Shown: positions 9,932-18,201 of the stretch, piece after piece
Position numbering within the stretch: the stretch's first letter is position 1
Layout of the letters: the number at the start of each line of letters is the position of its first letter
DNA from: Rhodanobacter panaciterrae
GTDB lineage: Bacteria; Pseudomonadota; Gammaproteobacteria; Xanthomonadales; Rhodanobacteraceae
Length of the DNA stretch: 64,000 nucleotides
Reading direction: 5' to 3'
NCBI RefSeq assembly: GCF_014651895.1
Contig: NZ_BMXT01000001.1
Location: 1,612,001 to 1,676,000 of the forward strand
Program-made: the position numbers and the translations under genes
The notes under the pieces: generated by a model
What the model saw: only the letters and a program-made list of their open reading frames with translations
Told to the model about the DNA's origin: nothing
Database searches by the model: none

Positions 9932-10600
9932 ATGGGCCAGCAGATCAACCTACCCACCACCCGCACCCAGTGCATCGGCGCGTATCTGGCGCAGCCCGAG
10001 GGCACGCCGAAAGGCGGCATCGTGGTGATCCAGGAGATCTTCGGCGTCAACGCGCACATACGCAGCGTCGCCGATCGCTTCGCGGAGCACGGCTACACCA
10101 CGATCGCACCAGCGTTCTTCGATCACCTCGAAACCGGGGTGGAGCTGGGCTACGACGAAGCTGGCTACGCCAGGGGCAAGCAACTGGTCACCGAACTGGG
10201 GCTGGATCGGGCACTGGAAGATGTCGCCAGCGCGGCCGAGGCGATCGCCTCAGCGGGAAAGATCGGCACCGTTGGCTATTGCTGGGGCGGCACGGTCGCG
10301 CTGCTTTCCGCGTTACGGCTGGGTCTACCGTCAGTGAGCTATTACGGCGCACGCAATCTACCCTTCCTGCATGAAGTACCGAAGGCGCCGGTAATGTTCC
10401 ACTTCGGCGAGAAGGATCAGCACATCATGCCGGAAATGGTGGCCAAGCATCGCGAGGCGCTGCCACAGATGGAGACGTTCACCTACCCCGCCAATCACGG
10501 CTTCAACCGTGATATCGGTACGCAATACGATGAAGCCAGTGCCCGTTTGGCCATGCAGCGCACGCTGGCGTTCTTCGAACAGCATCTGGCCTGCGCATGA
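9932..10600 (+). CDS. dienelactone hydrolase family protein
   Basis: 222 residues, alpha/beta-hydrolase of the dienelactone hydrolase type. The nucleophile is C117 in GYCWGG, the acid D162 in GEKDQH and the base H189 in ANHGFN, the Cys-Asp-His triad of this family. E36 in VVIQEIFG is the conserved glutamate that orients the nucleophile. The substrate cannot be told; many chromosomal homologues are general carboxymethylenebutenolidase-like hydrolases. Cytoplasmic. Overlaps the HIT gene by ATGA. Confidence 0.9.
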   Translation: MGQQINLPTTRTQCIGAYLAQPEGTPKGGIVVIQEIFGVNAHIRSVADRFAEHGYTTIAPAFFDHLETGVELGYDEAGYARGKQLVTELGLDRALEDVASAAEAIASAGKIGTVGYCWGGTVALLSALRLGLPSVSYYGARNLPFLHEVPKAPVMFHFGEKDQHIMPEMVAKHREALPQMETFTYPANHGFNRDIGTQYDEASARLAMQRTLAFFEQHLACA

Positions 10601-11028
10601 GCGACGCCGGTTTCGTGCTCGATCCCCGGCTGGAAGCGGATACCCACCCGGTTACCTCGCTGCCGCTGTGCGACCTGCTGCTAATGAACGACGCACGCTA
10701 TCCGTGGCTGATTCTGGTGCCACGCCGTGCCGACCTGGTCGAGATCACCGACCTGGACGCCGGCGAACAGGCCACGCTATGGCAGGAAGTGAACCGCACG
10801 ACCGCAGCACTGCGCGCTGTGGCGCCCTGCGACAAGCTCAACCTCGGTGCGCTCGGCAATATCGTCCGGCAGCTGCATGTACATCTGGTGGCTCGCCACG
10901 TCGGCGACGCAGCGTGGCCTGGCCCAGTATGGGGTCACGGCCACACGCAACATTACAATGACGCTGAGTGGAAACGACTGATCGAAAGCCTGCGTGCGGC
11001 CATCGGCCCGAGGGTGCCGCCCCCATAA
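10597..11028 (+). CDS. HIT-family protein
   Basis: 143 residues. The histidine-triad region reads QLHVHLVARHVGDAAW (~89-104), with the HxHxxxxxH spacing of HIT nucleotide hydrolases and transferases. The upstream YPWLILVPRR and LNLGALGNIV are typical of the HIT fold. It probably hydrolyses a nucleotide conjugate; the substrate is unknown. It is translationally coupled to the dienelactone hydrolase by a 4-base overlap and followed at once by a strong terminator. Confidence 0.88.
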   Translation: MSDAGFVLDPRLEADTHPVTSLPLCDLLLMNDARYPWLILVPRRADLVEITDLDAGEQATLWQEVNRTTAALRAVAPCDKLNLGALGNIVRQLHVHLVARHVGDAAWPGPVWGHGHTQHYNDAEWKRLIESLRAAIGPRVPPP

Positions 11029-11031
11029 GCA

Positions 11032-11060
11032 AAACGCCTGCATGTATCATGCAGGCGTTT
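11032..11060 (+). terminator. intrinsic terminator after the HIT gene
   Basis: Perfect 13-bp stem, AAACGCCTGCATG and its complement, with a TAT loop. The A-run before the stem and the T-run closing it suit either direction. It lies 3 bases past the HIT stop. Confidence 0.85.
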
Positions 11061-11150
11061 GCAAACCCCTTGCTAGCCCCAAGCGGCACTCGCATCAGCG
11101 AACAAAGCCGAGCAGCCTATTCTCAACGTCAACGCTAGCGCCGTGTCAGC

Positions 11151-11660
11151 TCAGTGTTGCTGTTGCTGTTGCGCGGCCTGATCCACGCTGTCACAACCAG
11201 CTGCGGTCTTGCACTTCTGACCATCATCAATCACTGCCGGCGCGTGGTAGTCCTCGAGCCGACGTGCTTTGGTTTCCTGCGGGTTGATCTTCGTCAGCGT
11301 GCCACCGTCTTCGTAATAAACGATAAAGCCATAGTCGAGCTGCATGCGAGCCATGTACTGCAGATGCTGCTTGCGGACCTTCGAGTCATCACTTGGCGCA
11401 AGCAGCACGGTCTTCGGCAGCTTGCCCTGATCCTTCAAGTAGGCGAAATGGCTGCCGGTATCCAGCGCCGAGAGTACGGCACCGTCAACGAGGAACTGAC
11501 CGCCCTTGTAAGCCTGAATGGTGGTGTCGAACTGCCCTTGCGCCGAGGCCGTGCTGATTTCACCCTTGGTGCTGCCGCGGTGGCAACCGGCGAGTACGAG
11601 CAGGCTGCCCAGGATGAGCACGGCCGTGGCGCGCGTCAGCAGTGTGGAAAAACGGATCAT
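11151..11660 (-). CDS. predicted lipoprotein with glutamine-rich tail
   Basis: 169 residues from the ATG at 11660, chosen because AGGAGA lies upstream and because it gives a clean signal, MIRFSTLLTRATAVLILGSL then LVLAGC, with the lipidated cysteine at residue 26. The mature part is mostly polar (KGGQFLVDGAVLSALDTGSHF, LPKTVLLAPSDDSKVRKQHL) and ends in a run of five glutamines before a final His. No domain family is recognised. Convergent with the HIT gene. Residues after the lipobox are not DD, so outer-membrane sorting is likely. Confidence 0.75.
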   Translation of the reverse strand: MIRFSTLLTRATAVLILGSLLVLAGCHRGSTKGEISTASAQGQFDTTIQAYKGGQFLVDGAVLSALDTGSHFAYLKDQGKLPKTVLLAPSDDSKVRKQHLQYMARMQLDYGFIVYYEDGGTLTKINPQETKARRLEDYHAPAVIDDGQKCKTAAGCDSVDQAAQQQQQH

Positions 11661-11757
11661 GCGGGTCTCCTGGCAATCGTTCAGTTGAATCAGATGGAGT
11701 GTAACGCCGCACCGCGACAATCGCCGCGGCGCGAAAGTGTGCCGTTCAGCCGCGCGC

Positions 11758-12324
11758 TCAGGTACGCGGCAACGTCACGCCCTGCTGGCCCTGGTACTTG
11801 CCGCCGCGATCCTTGTAGCTGGTCTCGCACTCCTCGTCGGATTCGAGGAACAGCATCTGTGCCACGCCTTCGTTGGCGTAGATTTTTGCGGGCAGTGGCG
11901 TGGTGTTGGAGAACTCCAGCGTCACGTGACCTTCCCACTCCGGTTCCAGCGGCGTCACGTTGACGATGATGCCGCAGCGCGCGTAGGTGCTCTTGCCGAG
12001 ACAGATCGTCAGCACCTTGCGTGGGATGCGAAAGTACTCGACGGTGCGTGCCAGCGCGAATGAGTTCGGCGGAATGATGCAGACGTCCGCCTCGACATCG
12101 ACGAAGCTGGACGGGTCGAATGCCTTCGGATCGACGATGGTCGAGTTGATGTTGGTGAAGATCTTGAACTCGCGCGCGCAGCGCACGTCGTAGCCGTAGC
12201 TGGAGGTGCCGTAGGAAATCAGTTTGTTGCTGTCGCGCAGCTTGACCTGGCCTGGTTCGAACGGCTCGATCATGCCGTGGGCTTCGGCCATGCGGCGAAT
12301 CCATTTGTCGGGTTTGATGCTCAC
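11758..12324 (-). CDS. dcd: dCTP deaminase
   Basis: 188 residues from the GTG at 12324 ([12 protein letters not shown]), which has GGAG upstream and the usual Dcd N-terminus; longer frames add unlike sequence. It deaminates dCTP to dUTP for dTTP synthesis. Signatures include [12 protein letters not shown], the [11 protein letters not shown] phosphate-binding segment and [17 protein letters not shown], which holds the catalytic glutamate, plus the C-terminal [11 protein letters not shown] lid. Single gene between the lipoprotein and the FMN reductase. Confidence 0.95.
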   Translation of the reverse strand: MSIKPDKWIRRMAEAHGMIEPFEPGQVKLRDSNKLISYGTSSYGYDVRCAREFKIFTNINSTIVDPKAFDPSSFVDVEADVCIIPPNSFALARTVEYFRIPRKVLTICLGKSTYARCGIIVNVTPLEPEWEGHVTLEFSNTTPLPAKIYANEGVAQMLFLESDEECETSYKDRGGKYQGQQGVTLPRT

Positions 12325-12417
12325 GCGAACTCCGGTAAGTAGCAATACGGCCCGGTCAGACCGAGCGCAAAGCGGCAAAAATACATGGTCAGGCCGCCAT
12401 CACGCCAGCCGGCAGGT

Positions 12418-12960
12418 TCATGCGACAGGCAACGCCTCGACGAGAATGGCCAGTGCTGCACGCAATTCGGCGCAGCGCTCCGCGCTGGCCAGTACTTGCG
12501 CCGTCGTGCAGCCAGCACCCGGCAGCGACACGGTAGATGGTTGCGTCGTCAGCAATTGCGCGGACATCGTGCGCAGGATCTCGTCCAGTGCTTCCTGCGC
12601 GTGGTACGAGCCACGCGCGGCCGTATTCAACAGCAGCACCGGCTTGCCCGGAAACTCCAGGCTGCCGACCAGCCAGTCCAGCAGATTCTTGAACGCCCCG
12701 GGCACGCCGTGCGCGTATTCGGGGCAGGCGACCAGCAGCGCATCGGCGCGACCGACGGCATCGCGCAAGGCCAGCACCGATACCGGCAACGGCTCGACAT
12801 CGTTATCCGGGTTGAACAGCGGCAGCTCACCGAGCCCGGCGTAACCCACCAGCTCCAGCGCTGCCGGCGCAAGCCGTTGCGCAGCTTCCAGCGCAGCGGT
12901 ATTCGACGACACACGTCGCAGGCTGCCGGACAGGCACAGCACGCGGCGCGGCGCCGTCAT
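12418..12960 (-). CDS. NADPH-dependent FMN reductase family protein
   Basis: 180 residues, flavodoxin-like fold. The N-terminal phosphate loop is LSGSLRRVSSNTAAL (~10-24). ACPEYAHGVPGAFKNLLDWL (~78-97) is the conserved flavin-binding segment (PEYxxxxPGxLKNxxDW) of the NADPH:FMN/quinone/azo reductase family. It probably reduces flavin or quinones; chromate reductase activity is known in relatives but cannot be assigned here. The start overlaps the mrp stop by ATGA, so the two are translationally coupled. Confidence 0.87.
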   Translation of the reverse strand: MTAPRRVLCLSGSLRRVSSNTAALEAAQRLAPAALELVGYAGLGELPLFNPDNDVEPLPVSVLALRDAVGRADALLVACPEYAHGVPGAFKNLLDWLVGSLEFPGKPVLLLNTAARGSYHAQEALDEILRTMSAQLLTTQPSTVSLPGAGCTTAQVLASAERCAELRAALAILVEALPVA

Positions 12961-14051
12961 GTGGCAGGCGCGCCCTGCACGACGATTTTGCCCAGCCCCA
13001 GCGACTTGTTGCGCGGTTGCCGTGACAATCGCCCAGCCGCATTGCGTGCAATCTCGCGGTAACGGGCCGCGAGATCGGAATCGGGCATCGCCACCACGGT
13101 GGGCGTGCCGCCATCGGCCTGCTCGCGGATACGGATATCCAGCGGCAGCGAACCCAAGTACGGCACACCGTATTGCGTCGACATCCGCTCGCCGCCGCCT
13201 TCGCCGAAGATGTGCTCCTCGTGGCCGCAGTTGGAGCAGACATGCGTGGCCATGTTTTCCACCACGCCGAGCACCGGCACCTCGACCTTCTCGAACATCT
13301 TCAGCGCCTTGCGCGCATCCAGCAGGGCGATGTCCTGCGGCGTGGTGACGATCACCGCGCCGGCCACCGGTACCTTCTGCGACAGCGTGAGCTGGATGTC
13401 GCCGGTGCCTGGCGGCAGGTCGATGATCAGGTAATCCAACTGCTCCCAGCGCGTGTCGGTGAGCAGCTGCATCATCGCCTGCGTCACCATCGGGCCACGC
13501 CAGATCATCGGCGTGTCCGTTTCCACCAGGAAGCCGATCGACATCACAGGCATGCCATGCGCCTGCATCGGGATGATGCTCTTGCCGTCCGGCGACTCCG
13601 GCTTGCCACTGACACCCAGCATGGTCGGCTGGCTGGGACCGTAGATGTCGGCATCCAGCACGCCGACCTTCGCGCCCTCGGCCTGCAATGCCAGCGCCAG
13701 GTTCGCCGACACCGTGGACTTGCCCACACCGCCCTTGCCGGAGGCCACCACGATGATGTTCTTCACGTTCGCTAACGGTCCCAGCGTGCCCTGCACCTTG
13801 TGCACGTGCACGCGACTGGTGATCGACACGGCCGCCGCTTCGATCGCCGGATCGGCCTCCAGCGCCTGCCGCACGCGGGCAGTCATGCTGTCGATCGCAC
13901 CGGCGGCCGGATAGCCCAGTTGCAGATCCACCGACACCTTGGCGCCGTCCACGCCGACCGCGCGCACGGACTCGGCCAGCGCCGCGCCGGTATGAGTATC
14001 GATCAGGTCGCCAAGGATGCGGCGGACCAGGGCTTCGTTCGCCTGTGTCAT
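12957..14051 (-). CDS. mrp: iron-sulfur cluster carrier protein Mrp/ApbC
   Basis: 364 residues from the ATG at 14051 (MTQANEALV); an upstream frame to 14096 adds unlike sequence. The N-terminal DUF59/MIP18-like domain spans ~5-85. The deviant Walker A is GKGGVGKS (105-112). The CxxC that carries the bridging [4Fe-4S] cluster is C272-S-N-C275. It is an ATP-dependent scaffold or carrier of Fe-S clusters in the cytoplasm. Upstream partner of the FMN reductase. Confidence 0.93.
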   Translation of the reverse strand: MTQANEALVRRILGDLIDTHTGAALAESVRAVGVDGAKVSVDLQLGYPAAGAIDSMTARVRQALEADPAIEAAAVSITSRVHVHKVQGTLGPLANVKNIIVVASGKGGVGKSTVSANLALALQAEGAKVGVLDADIYGPSQPTMLGVSGKPESPDGKSIIPMQAHGMPVMSIGFLVETDTPMIWRGPMVTQAMMQLLTDTRWEQLDYLIIDLPPGTGDIQLTLSQKVPVAGAVIVTTPQDIALLDARKALKMFEKVEVPVLGVVENMATHVCSNCGHEEHIFGEGGGERMSTQYGVPYLGSLPLDIRIREQADGGTPTVVAMPDSDLAARYREIARNAAGRLSRQPRNKSLGLGKIVVQGAPAT

Positions 14052-14246
14052 GTCGGCTCGGGTAGTTTGCGGGAGACGCCCATTATGCCAGTCCACCGGC
14101 GCCGGCCGGCTGACACAGATCAGCGTGTGGCTATGTAGCGGACTCGCACGAATCGACTATTCTAGGCATTTGCGCAATGCAGCTTGACGCCCCTGCGCAT
14201 CCTCGCCAGTCTCGCATCCATACGCTTTCGTACGGGAGGAATACTC

Positions 14247-14711
14247 ATGAAGCATGCTTTTCGCATCACCTTCGCTGCCGGTCTGTTGCTGGCAGCTGGC
14301 ACGGCACTCGCTGCCAACGACACACCGGCCGGCACCTGGAAAACCATCGACGACACCACTCATCAGCCGAAGTCGATCGTGCAGATCACCGAGCACAACG
14401 GCGAGTTCAAGGCCACGATCGTGAAGCTGCTGAACCGCTCGCCGGAAGACGTGGCCCGCGACGGCGAGCATCCGAAATGCACCAAGTGCGACGGTGAGCG
14501 CAAGGACAAGCCAATCGAGGGCATGACGATCATGTGGGGCGTCAGCAAAGACGACGACGTGTGGGACGGCGGCAAGATCCTCGATCCCAAGAGTGGCAAG
14601 ATCTACAAGGTGAAACTCGCGCTCACCGACGGCGGCCAGAAACTCGACGTGCACGGTTACATCGGCTTTGCCCTGCTTGGTCGCAGCCAGACGTGGGAGC
14701 GCCAGGAATAA
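14247..14711 (+). CDS. secreted DUF2147 protein
   Basis: 154 residues from the ATG at 14247 (GGGAGGAA upstream). Signal peptide MKHAFRITFAAGLLLAAGTALA. The mature domain follows the DUF2147 pattern: PAGTWKTIDD, IVQITEHNGEFKATIVKLL, a Cys pair KCTKCDGERKDKPI, GMTIMWGVSKDDDVWDGGKILDP and GYIGFALLGRSQTW. It is a periplasmic beta-barrel (lipocalin-like) family of unknown substrate. Monocistronic, with its own terminator just after. Confidence 0.87.
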   Translation: MKHAFRITFAAGLLLAAGTALAANDTPAGTWKTIDDTTHQPKSIVQITEHNGEFKATIVKLLNRSPEDVARDGEHPKCTKCDGERKDKPIEGMTIMWGVSKDDDVWDGGKILDPKSGKIYKVKLALTDGGQKLDVHGYIGFALLGRSQTWERQE

Positions 14712-14746
14712 GCGCCACGCCAACTCGCTTTGTCCGTGTCGTACTC

Positions 14747-14777
14747 AACCCCATGCCGGTACTCCCTGCATGGGGTT
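14747..14777 (+). terminator. intrinsic terminator after the DUF2147 gene
   Basis: 10-bp stem AACCCCATGC / GCATGGGGTT with an 11-base loop, followed by TTT. 35 bases past the stop. Confidence 0.8.
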
Positions 14778-14807
14778 TTTCATTGGCTGCAGGTAAGTCC
14801 AGCCGGC

Positions 14808-15602
14808 TCAGGCTGCGGCGGCGTCGGCCCGATGCACAGCCAGGCCCTGCGCGCCGAAGCTTGCACGCAGCGCACGACCAACATCGTGTTCGACGACCAG
14901 ATGCTGCACTTCGTCGATACCCGCCACCCGATGCGTCGCCACGGTGCCGAGCTTGTCGCTGGTGGCGACGACAACGACCTCACCGCTGGCCTCGACCATC
15001 GCCCGTTTCAGCAGCACTTCCTCGCTGTCGAAACCCCATAGACCGCCGATCGCGTCGACCGCGCAGGCACCGGGAAAGCACAGATCGGCACGTATCCGCT
15101 GAATCTCCTGCATCGCCTGTGCGCCAACGGCGGCGCCAATCCGTACATCGACCCGGCCACCGATCAGCAAAATTTCGAAGCCTTCGCGCTCCAGCAGGAT
15201 CTGTGCGATATCCGGTGCATTGGTCACCACAGTCAGCCCTAAATCCTGCGGCAGCATGGTGGCGATCGCCGCATTGGTCGAACCGGCATCGATCAGCAGC
15301 ACCTGCCCCCGCCGCACCAGAGTCACCGCCTTGCGCGCCAAGGCCAGCTTGCGACCGGCATGTTCCTGGCGCCGCTGCTTGAGCGGCGCAACGGCGGCGG
15401 ACAAGGGCAACGCGCCGCCGTAGACGCGCTTGCACAGGCCTTGTGCGGCCAGCTCGCGCAGATCGCGCCGGACCGAATCCTCGGACACCGCGAATTCGGC
15501 CGCCAACTCCAGCGCCACCACGCGACCACGCTGGCGCAGTCGATCGAGGATCCATTGCTGGCGTTCCTGCGGCAGCATCTCGCCAGGATTCACCTTAGCC
15601 AT
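14808..15602 (-). CDS. DeoR-family transcriptional regulator
   Basis: 264 residues. The N-terminal winged HTH (~10-65) reads RQQWILDRLRQRGRVVALEL and VSEDSVRRDLRELAAQG, the DeoR signature. The C-terminal DeoRC sugar-phosphate sensor domain has AIATMLPQDLGLTVVTNAPD and GFDSEEVLLKRAMVEAS. Members usually repress sugar or nucleoside operons and are released by a phosphorylated sugar. It is the last gene of the MFS-HAD-DeoR operon, overlapping the HAD gene by 8 bases, and may act on the repeats at 17460-17490. Confidence 0.9.
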   Translation of the reverse strand: MAKVNPGEMLPQERQQWILDRLRQRGRVVALELAAEFAVSEDSVRRDLRELAAQGLCKRVYGGALPLSAAVAPLKQRRQEHAGRKLALARKAVTLVRRGQVLLIDAGSTNAAIATMLPQDLGLTVVTNAPDIAQILLEREGFEILLIGGRVDVRIGAAVGAQAMQEIQRIRADLCFPGACAVDAIGGLWGFDSEEVLLKRAMVEASGEVVVVATSDKLGTVATHRVAGIDEVQHLVVEHDVGRALRASFGAQGLAVHRADAAAA

Positions 15603-16257
15603 GCTCGCGCACCTCCGACGGTGCGGCGACGAGCAAGCCCAGCGTCACCAGTTCCGCGCGCAATGTCGCGGCATCGCGGAACTGCAGCGCGTGCATGCCG
15701 AGCTTTGCCGCCGCGACTACATTGCGTGGAGCATCGTCGATAAAAACGGCGCGTTCCGGTTGAACACCGTAACGCTTCAGCAGTACATGGAAGATTGCCG
15801 GATCGGGCTTGATCATCCGCTCTGCCCCGGACACCACGATGCCCTCGAATACCTGCAGGAACGCATAGCGCTCAAAGGCCAGCGGAAAAGTCTCCTGCGA
15901 CCAGTTCGTCAACGCGTACAGGCGCAAGCCCTGCGCGCGCAGCTCATGGACAATCGCCAGGCTGTCATGCAGTGGGCCGCGCAGCATCTCGTCCCAGCGT
16001 GTGCGGTAGGCGGCGATCAGCGCGGTGTGTTCGGGAAACTCCGTGCTGAGCAACCGGATGGCCTCGTCCCACGAACGCCCGGCATCTTGTTGCTCGTTCC
16101 ACGGCGAATTGCACACGTCAGCCAGGAACCGCTCCATCGCCTGCTCATCATCGAATAGCTGGCGATACAGATAACGCGGGTTCCAGTCGATCAGGACACC
16201 ACCGAGATCGAAGATCACCGTGTCCACGGCCGCTTGCCCCATTCCACGTTCGCTCAT
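15595..16257 (-). CDS. HAD-superfamily phosphatase (YihX-like)
   Basis: 220 residues from the ATG at 16257, which has AGGA seven bases upstream; a TTG at 16287 would overlap the MFS stop. Motif I is FDLGGVLIDWNP, where the second Asp is replaced as in YihX-type HADs. Motif II is ALTNWS; motif III has KPDPAIF; motif IV is FIDDAPRNVVAA. A sugar-phosphate phosphatase role is inferred from the family and from being between an MFS exporter and a DeoR regulator. Confidence 0.87.
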   Translation of the reverse strand: MSERGMGQAAVDTVIFDLGGVLIDWNPRYLYRQLFDDEQAMERFLADVCNSPWNEQQDAGRSWDEAIRLLSTEFPEHTALIAAYRTRWDEMLRGPLHDSLAIVHELRAQGLRLYALTNWSQETFPLAFERYAFLQVFEGIVVSGAERMIKPDPAIFHVLLKRYGVQPERAVFIDDAPRNVVAAAKLGMHALQFRDAATLRAELVTLGLLVAAPSEVREHG

Positions 16258-16283
16258 TTCGTCATCCTCGTTATGCACATCAT

Positions 16284-17441
16284 TCAACGCCGCACGATCC
16301 GCGCCGAGGCTGCCACCAGCACCAGCATGCCGGCGACCACGGCCAGCGCCACCGGCAGATTGCTGGCATGGGCCAGGAAACCGATCAGCGCCGGGCCACT
16401 GAGCAGACCGGCATAGCCCAGCGTGGTCACCGTGGCGATGGAAATAGCCGGTGGATTGCCTGGCAGGCGCCCTGCCGCGCTAAACATCACCGGCACGATG
16501 TTCGATGCGCCCAAGCCAATCAATACGAAGCCGAACAACGAAACCGGTGGCCACGGTGTCATCGCTGCAAGCAGGAACCCGACCGCTGCGATACTGGCAC
16601 CGACGCGTACCGTCCACACCGACCCCAGTCGACCGACCACCCGGTCGCCGGCAAGCCGGCCAGCCGCCATCGCCACCGAGAAACACGCATAGCCGATGCC
16701 GGCGGAAGCAGCGGAGAAACCGCGGAAGTCGCGCAGCAACACCGCACTCCAGTCGAGCACCGATCCCTCGGCCAGGAAACTGACGAAGCATAGCGCGCCG
16801 AGCAGTAACACCAGCCCCCGCGGCAGACGGAACACCGCCGCCCGGTCGGCCGCATCGTCCACGCAGGAAAGCAGGCTGCTGCGCTGACTGAGCACGATCA
16901 GCGCCAGCGCCAACGAGATCGCCAAGGCCCCAGCCCACAATGGCAGACCCAACGCCAGCAATGCACTCATGATCGCGGCGCCGGCGAGGCCGCCGATGCT
17001 GAAAAGCCCATGAAACTCCGACATCAATGCGCGACCGTCGCGCCGCTCCACTTCGACCGCGTGCGCGTTCATTGCCACATCCACCGCACCCAGCATCGCG
17101 CCGAAGTACAGCAGCGTCACCGTCAGTGTCAGCACGTTCGGCACGATCGCCAGCAGCGGAATCGCCACGCACAACAGCAGCCCGGCCACGCTGATCACGT
17201 TGCGGTTGCCGTAACGATGGGTCAGCAAGCCGACCAGTGGCATCGACAACATCGAACCGCCACCGAAGGCCAGCAGCACCAGGCCGAGGCCCGCATCATC
17301 CAGCCCCAACCGTGCCTTGGCATACGGCACCATCGGCGCCCAGCTGGCCATGCCTATGCCTGACACCAGGAAGATTAGCCGGGTGGCGCGGGTTGCTGAG
17401 CCGAGCCTTTCCTGCTCTGTCGAGAGTGCCTCATTCAGCAC
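16284..17441 (-). CDS. MFS transporter (YbjJ-like)
   Basis: About 385 residues with twelve hydrophobic spans. The conserved N-terminus ATRLIFLVSGIGMASWAPMVP and the loop VGLLTHRYGNRNV (motif A position) match YbjJ-type MFS proteins. The start is uncertain: an ATG at 17477 lies within the candidate operator and has no Shine-Dalgarno, so the GTG at 17441 (or TTG 17447) is preferred. It leads an operon with a HAD phosphatase and a DeoR regulator; in E. coli ybjJ also neighbours a HAD gene. Sugar or metabolite export is the likely role. Confidence 0.85.
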   Translation of the reverse strand: MLNEALSTEQERLGSATRATRLIFLVSGIGMASWAPMVPYAKARLGLDDAGLGLVLLAFGGGSMLSMPLVGLLTHRYGNRNVISVAGLLLCVAIPLLAIVPNVLTLTVTLLYFGAMLGAVDVAMNAHAVEVERRDGRALMSEFHGLFSIGGLAGAAIMSALLALGLPLWAGALAISLALALIVLSQRSSLLSCVDDAADRAAVFRLPRGLVLLLGALCFVSFLAEGSVLDWSAVLLRDFRGFSAASAGIGYACFSVAMAAGRLAGDRVVGRLGSVWTVRVGASIAAVGFLLAAMTPWPPVSLFGFVLIGLGASNIVPVMFSAAGRLPGNPPAISIATVTTLGYAGLLSGPALIGFLAHASNLPVALAVVAGMLVLVAASARIVRR

Positions 17442-17459
17442 GTTCAATGTTCCAATCCA

Positions 17460-17490
17460 TGCACATAAATCATGCACAAATGTACATAAA
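17460..17490. promoter_or_regulatory. direct-repeat candidate operator of the MFS-HAD-DeoR operon
   Basis: Plus-strand repeats TGCACATAAA (17460), TGCACAAA (17473) and TGTACATAAA (17481). The outer two are 21 bases apart, two helical turns. They sit in an AT-rich patch just upstream of the MFS start. DeoR-family proteins often bind short direct repeats, so the operon's own regulator is the obvious candidate. Confidence 0.45.
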
Positions 17491-17620
17491 CAAGTTTAAT
17501 CGTTCAACATGCATGGTCCGCATTCCACCCCTAATCCGCCACGACAATCACTCCATCCCGATCCATGCTCACAACTTACGCTCAACAGTCACGAAACCGA
17601 GCGAACAGACCGACCGCCCC

Positions 17621-18154
17621 ATGCCAACCATCATCAGCCACGCCGTCGTGCCCCTCTTGCTCGGTGGCGCCGCCGGACGCCGTCGCATCAGCGCTCCCTT
17701 GCTTGCCGCTGGGGCGATTGCTGCGATGCTGCCGGATGCCGACGTGCTGACCTTCAAACTGGGCATTGCCTATGCCGATGCTTTCGGTCATCGCGGTGCC
17801 CGCCATTCCATCGCCTTCGCCTTGTTGCCTGCCCTACTCGCTGCGGCGCTATACAAGCCGCTGCGGACATCGGCTTGGCAAGCTGCGGCGTTCGTCGGTC
17901 TGTCCGCCGTATCGCACCCGCTGCTGGATGCGCTTACGAATGGTGGTCTCGGCGTGGCGCTGGGATGGCCGCTGGACAACCATCGGTTCTTTTTCCCTTG
18001 GCGACCGATCGAGGTATCGCCGATCGGCGTGCGATTCTTCAGCATGCACGGCTGGCAGGTGATCGAATCTGAGCTGCTATGGGTGTGGCTGCCTACCGGC
18101 GCGCTCGCGCTCCTGCTGTGGCAGTTGCGACGGCGCCATGAACGCCGGGCCTAG
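17621..18154 (+). CDS. YdjM/DUF457-type membrane-bound metal-dependent hydrolase
   Basis: 177 residues. It begins MPTIISHAVVPLLLGG and contains LPDADVL, GHRGARHSIAFALLPAL and SHPLLDALTNGG. The spaced His/Asp residues within four or more membrane spans are the signature of the LexA-binding, inner-membrane YdjM (DUF457) family, thought to be metal-dependent hydrolases. The ATG at 17621 starts exactly at this conserved N-terminus. It ends 48 bases before metG on the same strand. The enzymatic substrate is unknown. Confidence 0.85.
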   Translation: MPTIISHAVVPLLLGGAAGRRRISAPLLAAGAIAAMLPDADVLTFKLGIAYADAFGHRGARHSIAFALLPALLAAALYKPLRTSAWQAAAFVGLSAVSHPLLDALTNGGLGVALGWPLDNHRFFFPWRPIEVSPIGVRFFSMHGWQVIESELLWVWLPTGALALLLWQLRRRHERRA

Positions 18155-18201
18155 GTGGTACGCATGGCATAATAAAAGGCTACTCAACCAATGCAGCCGC
18201 C

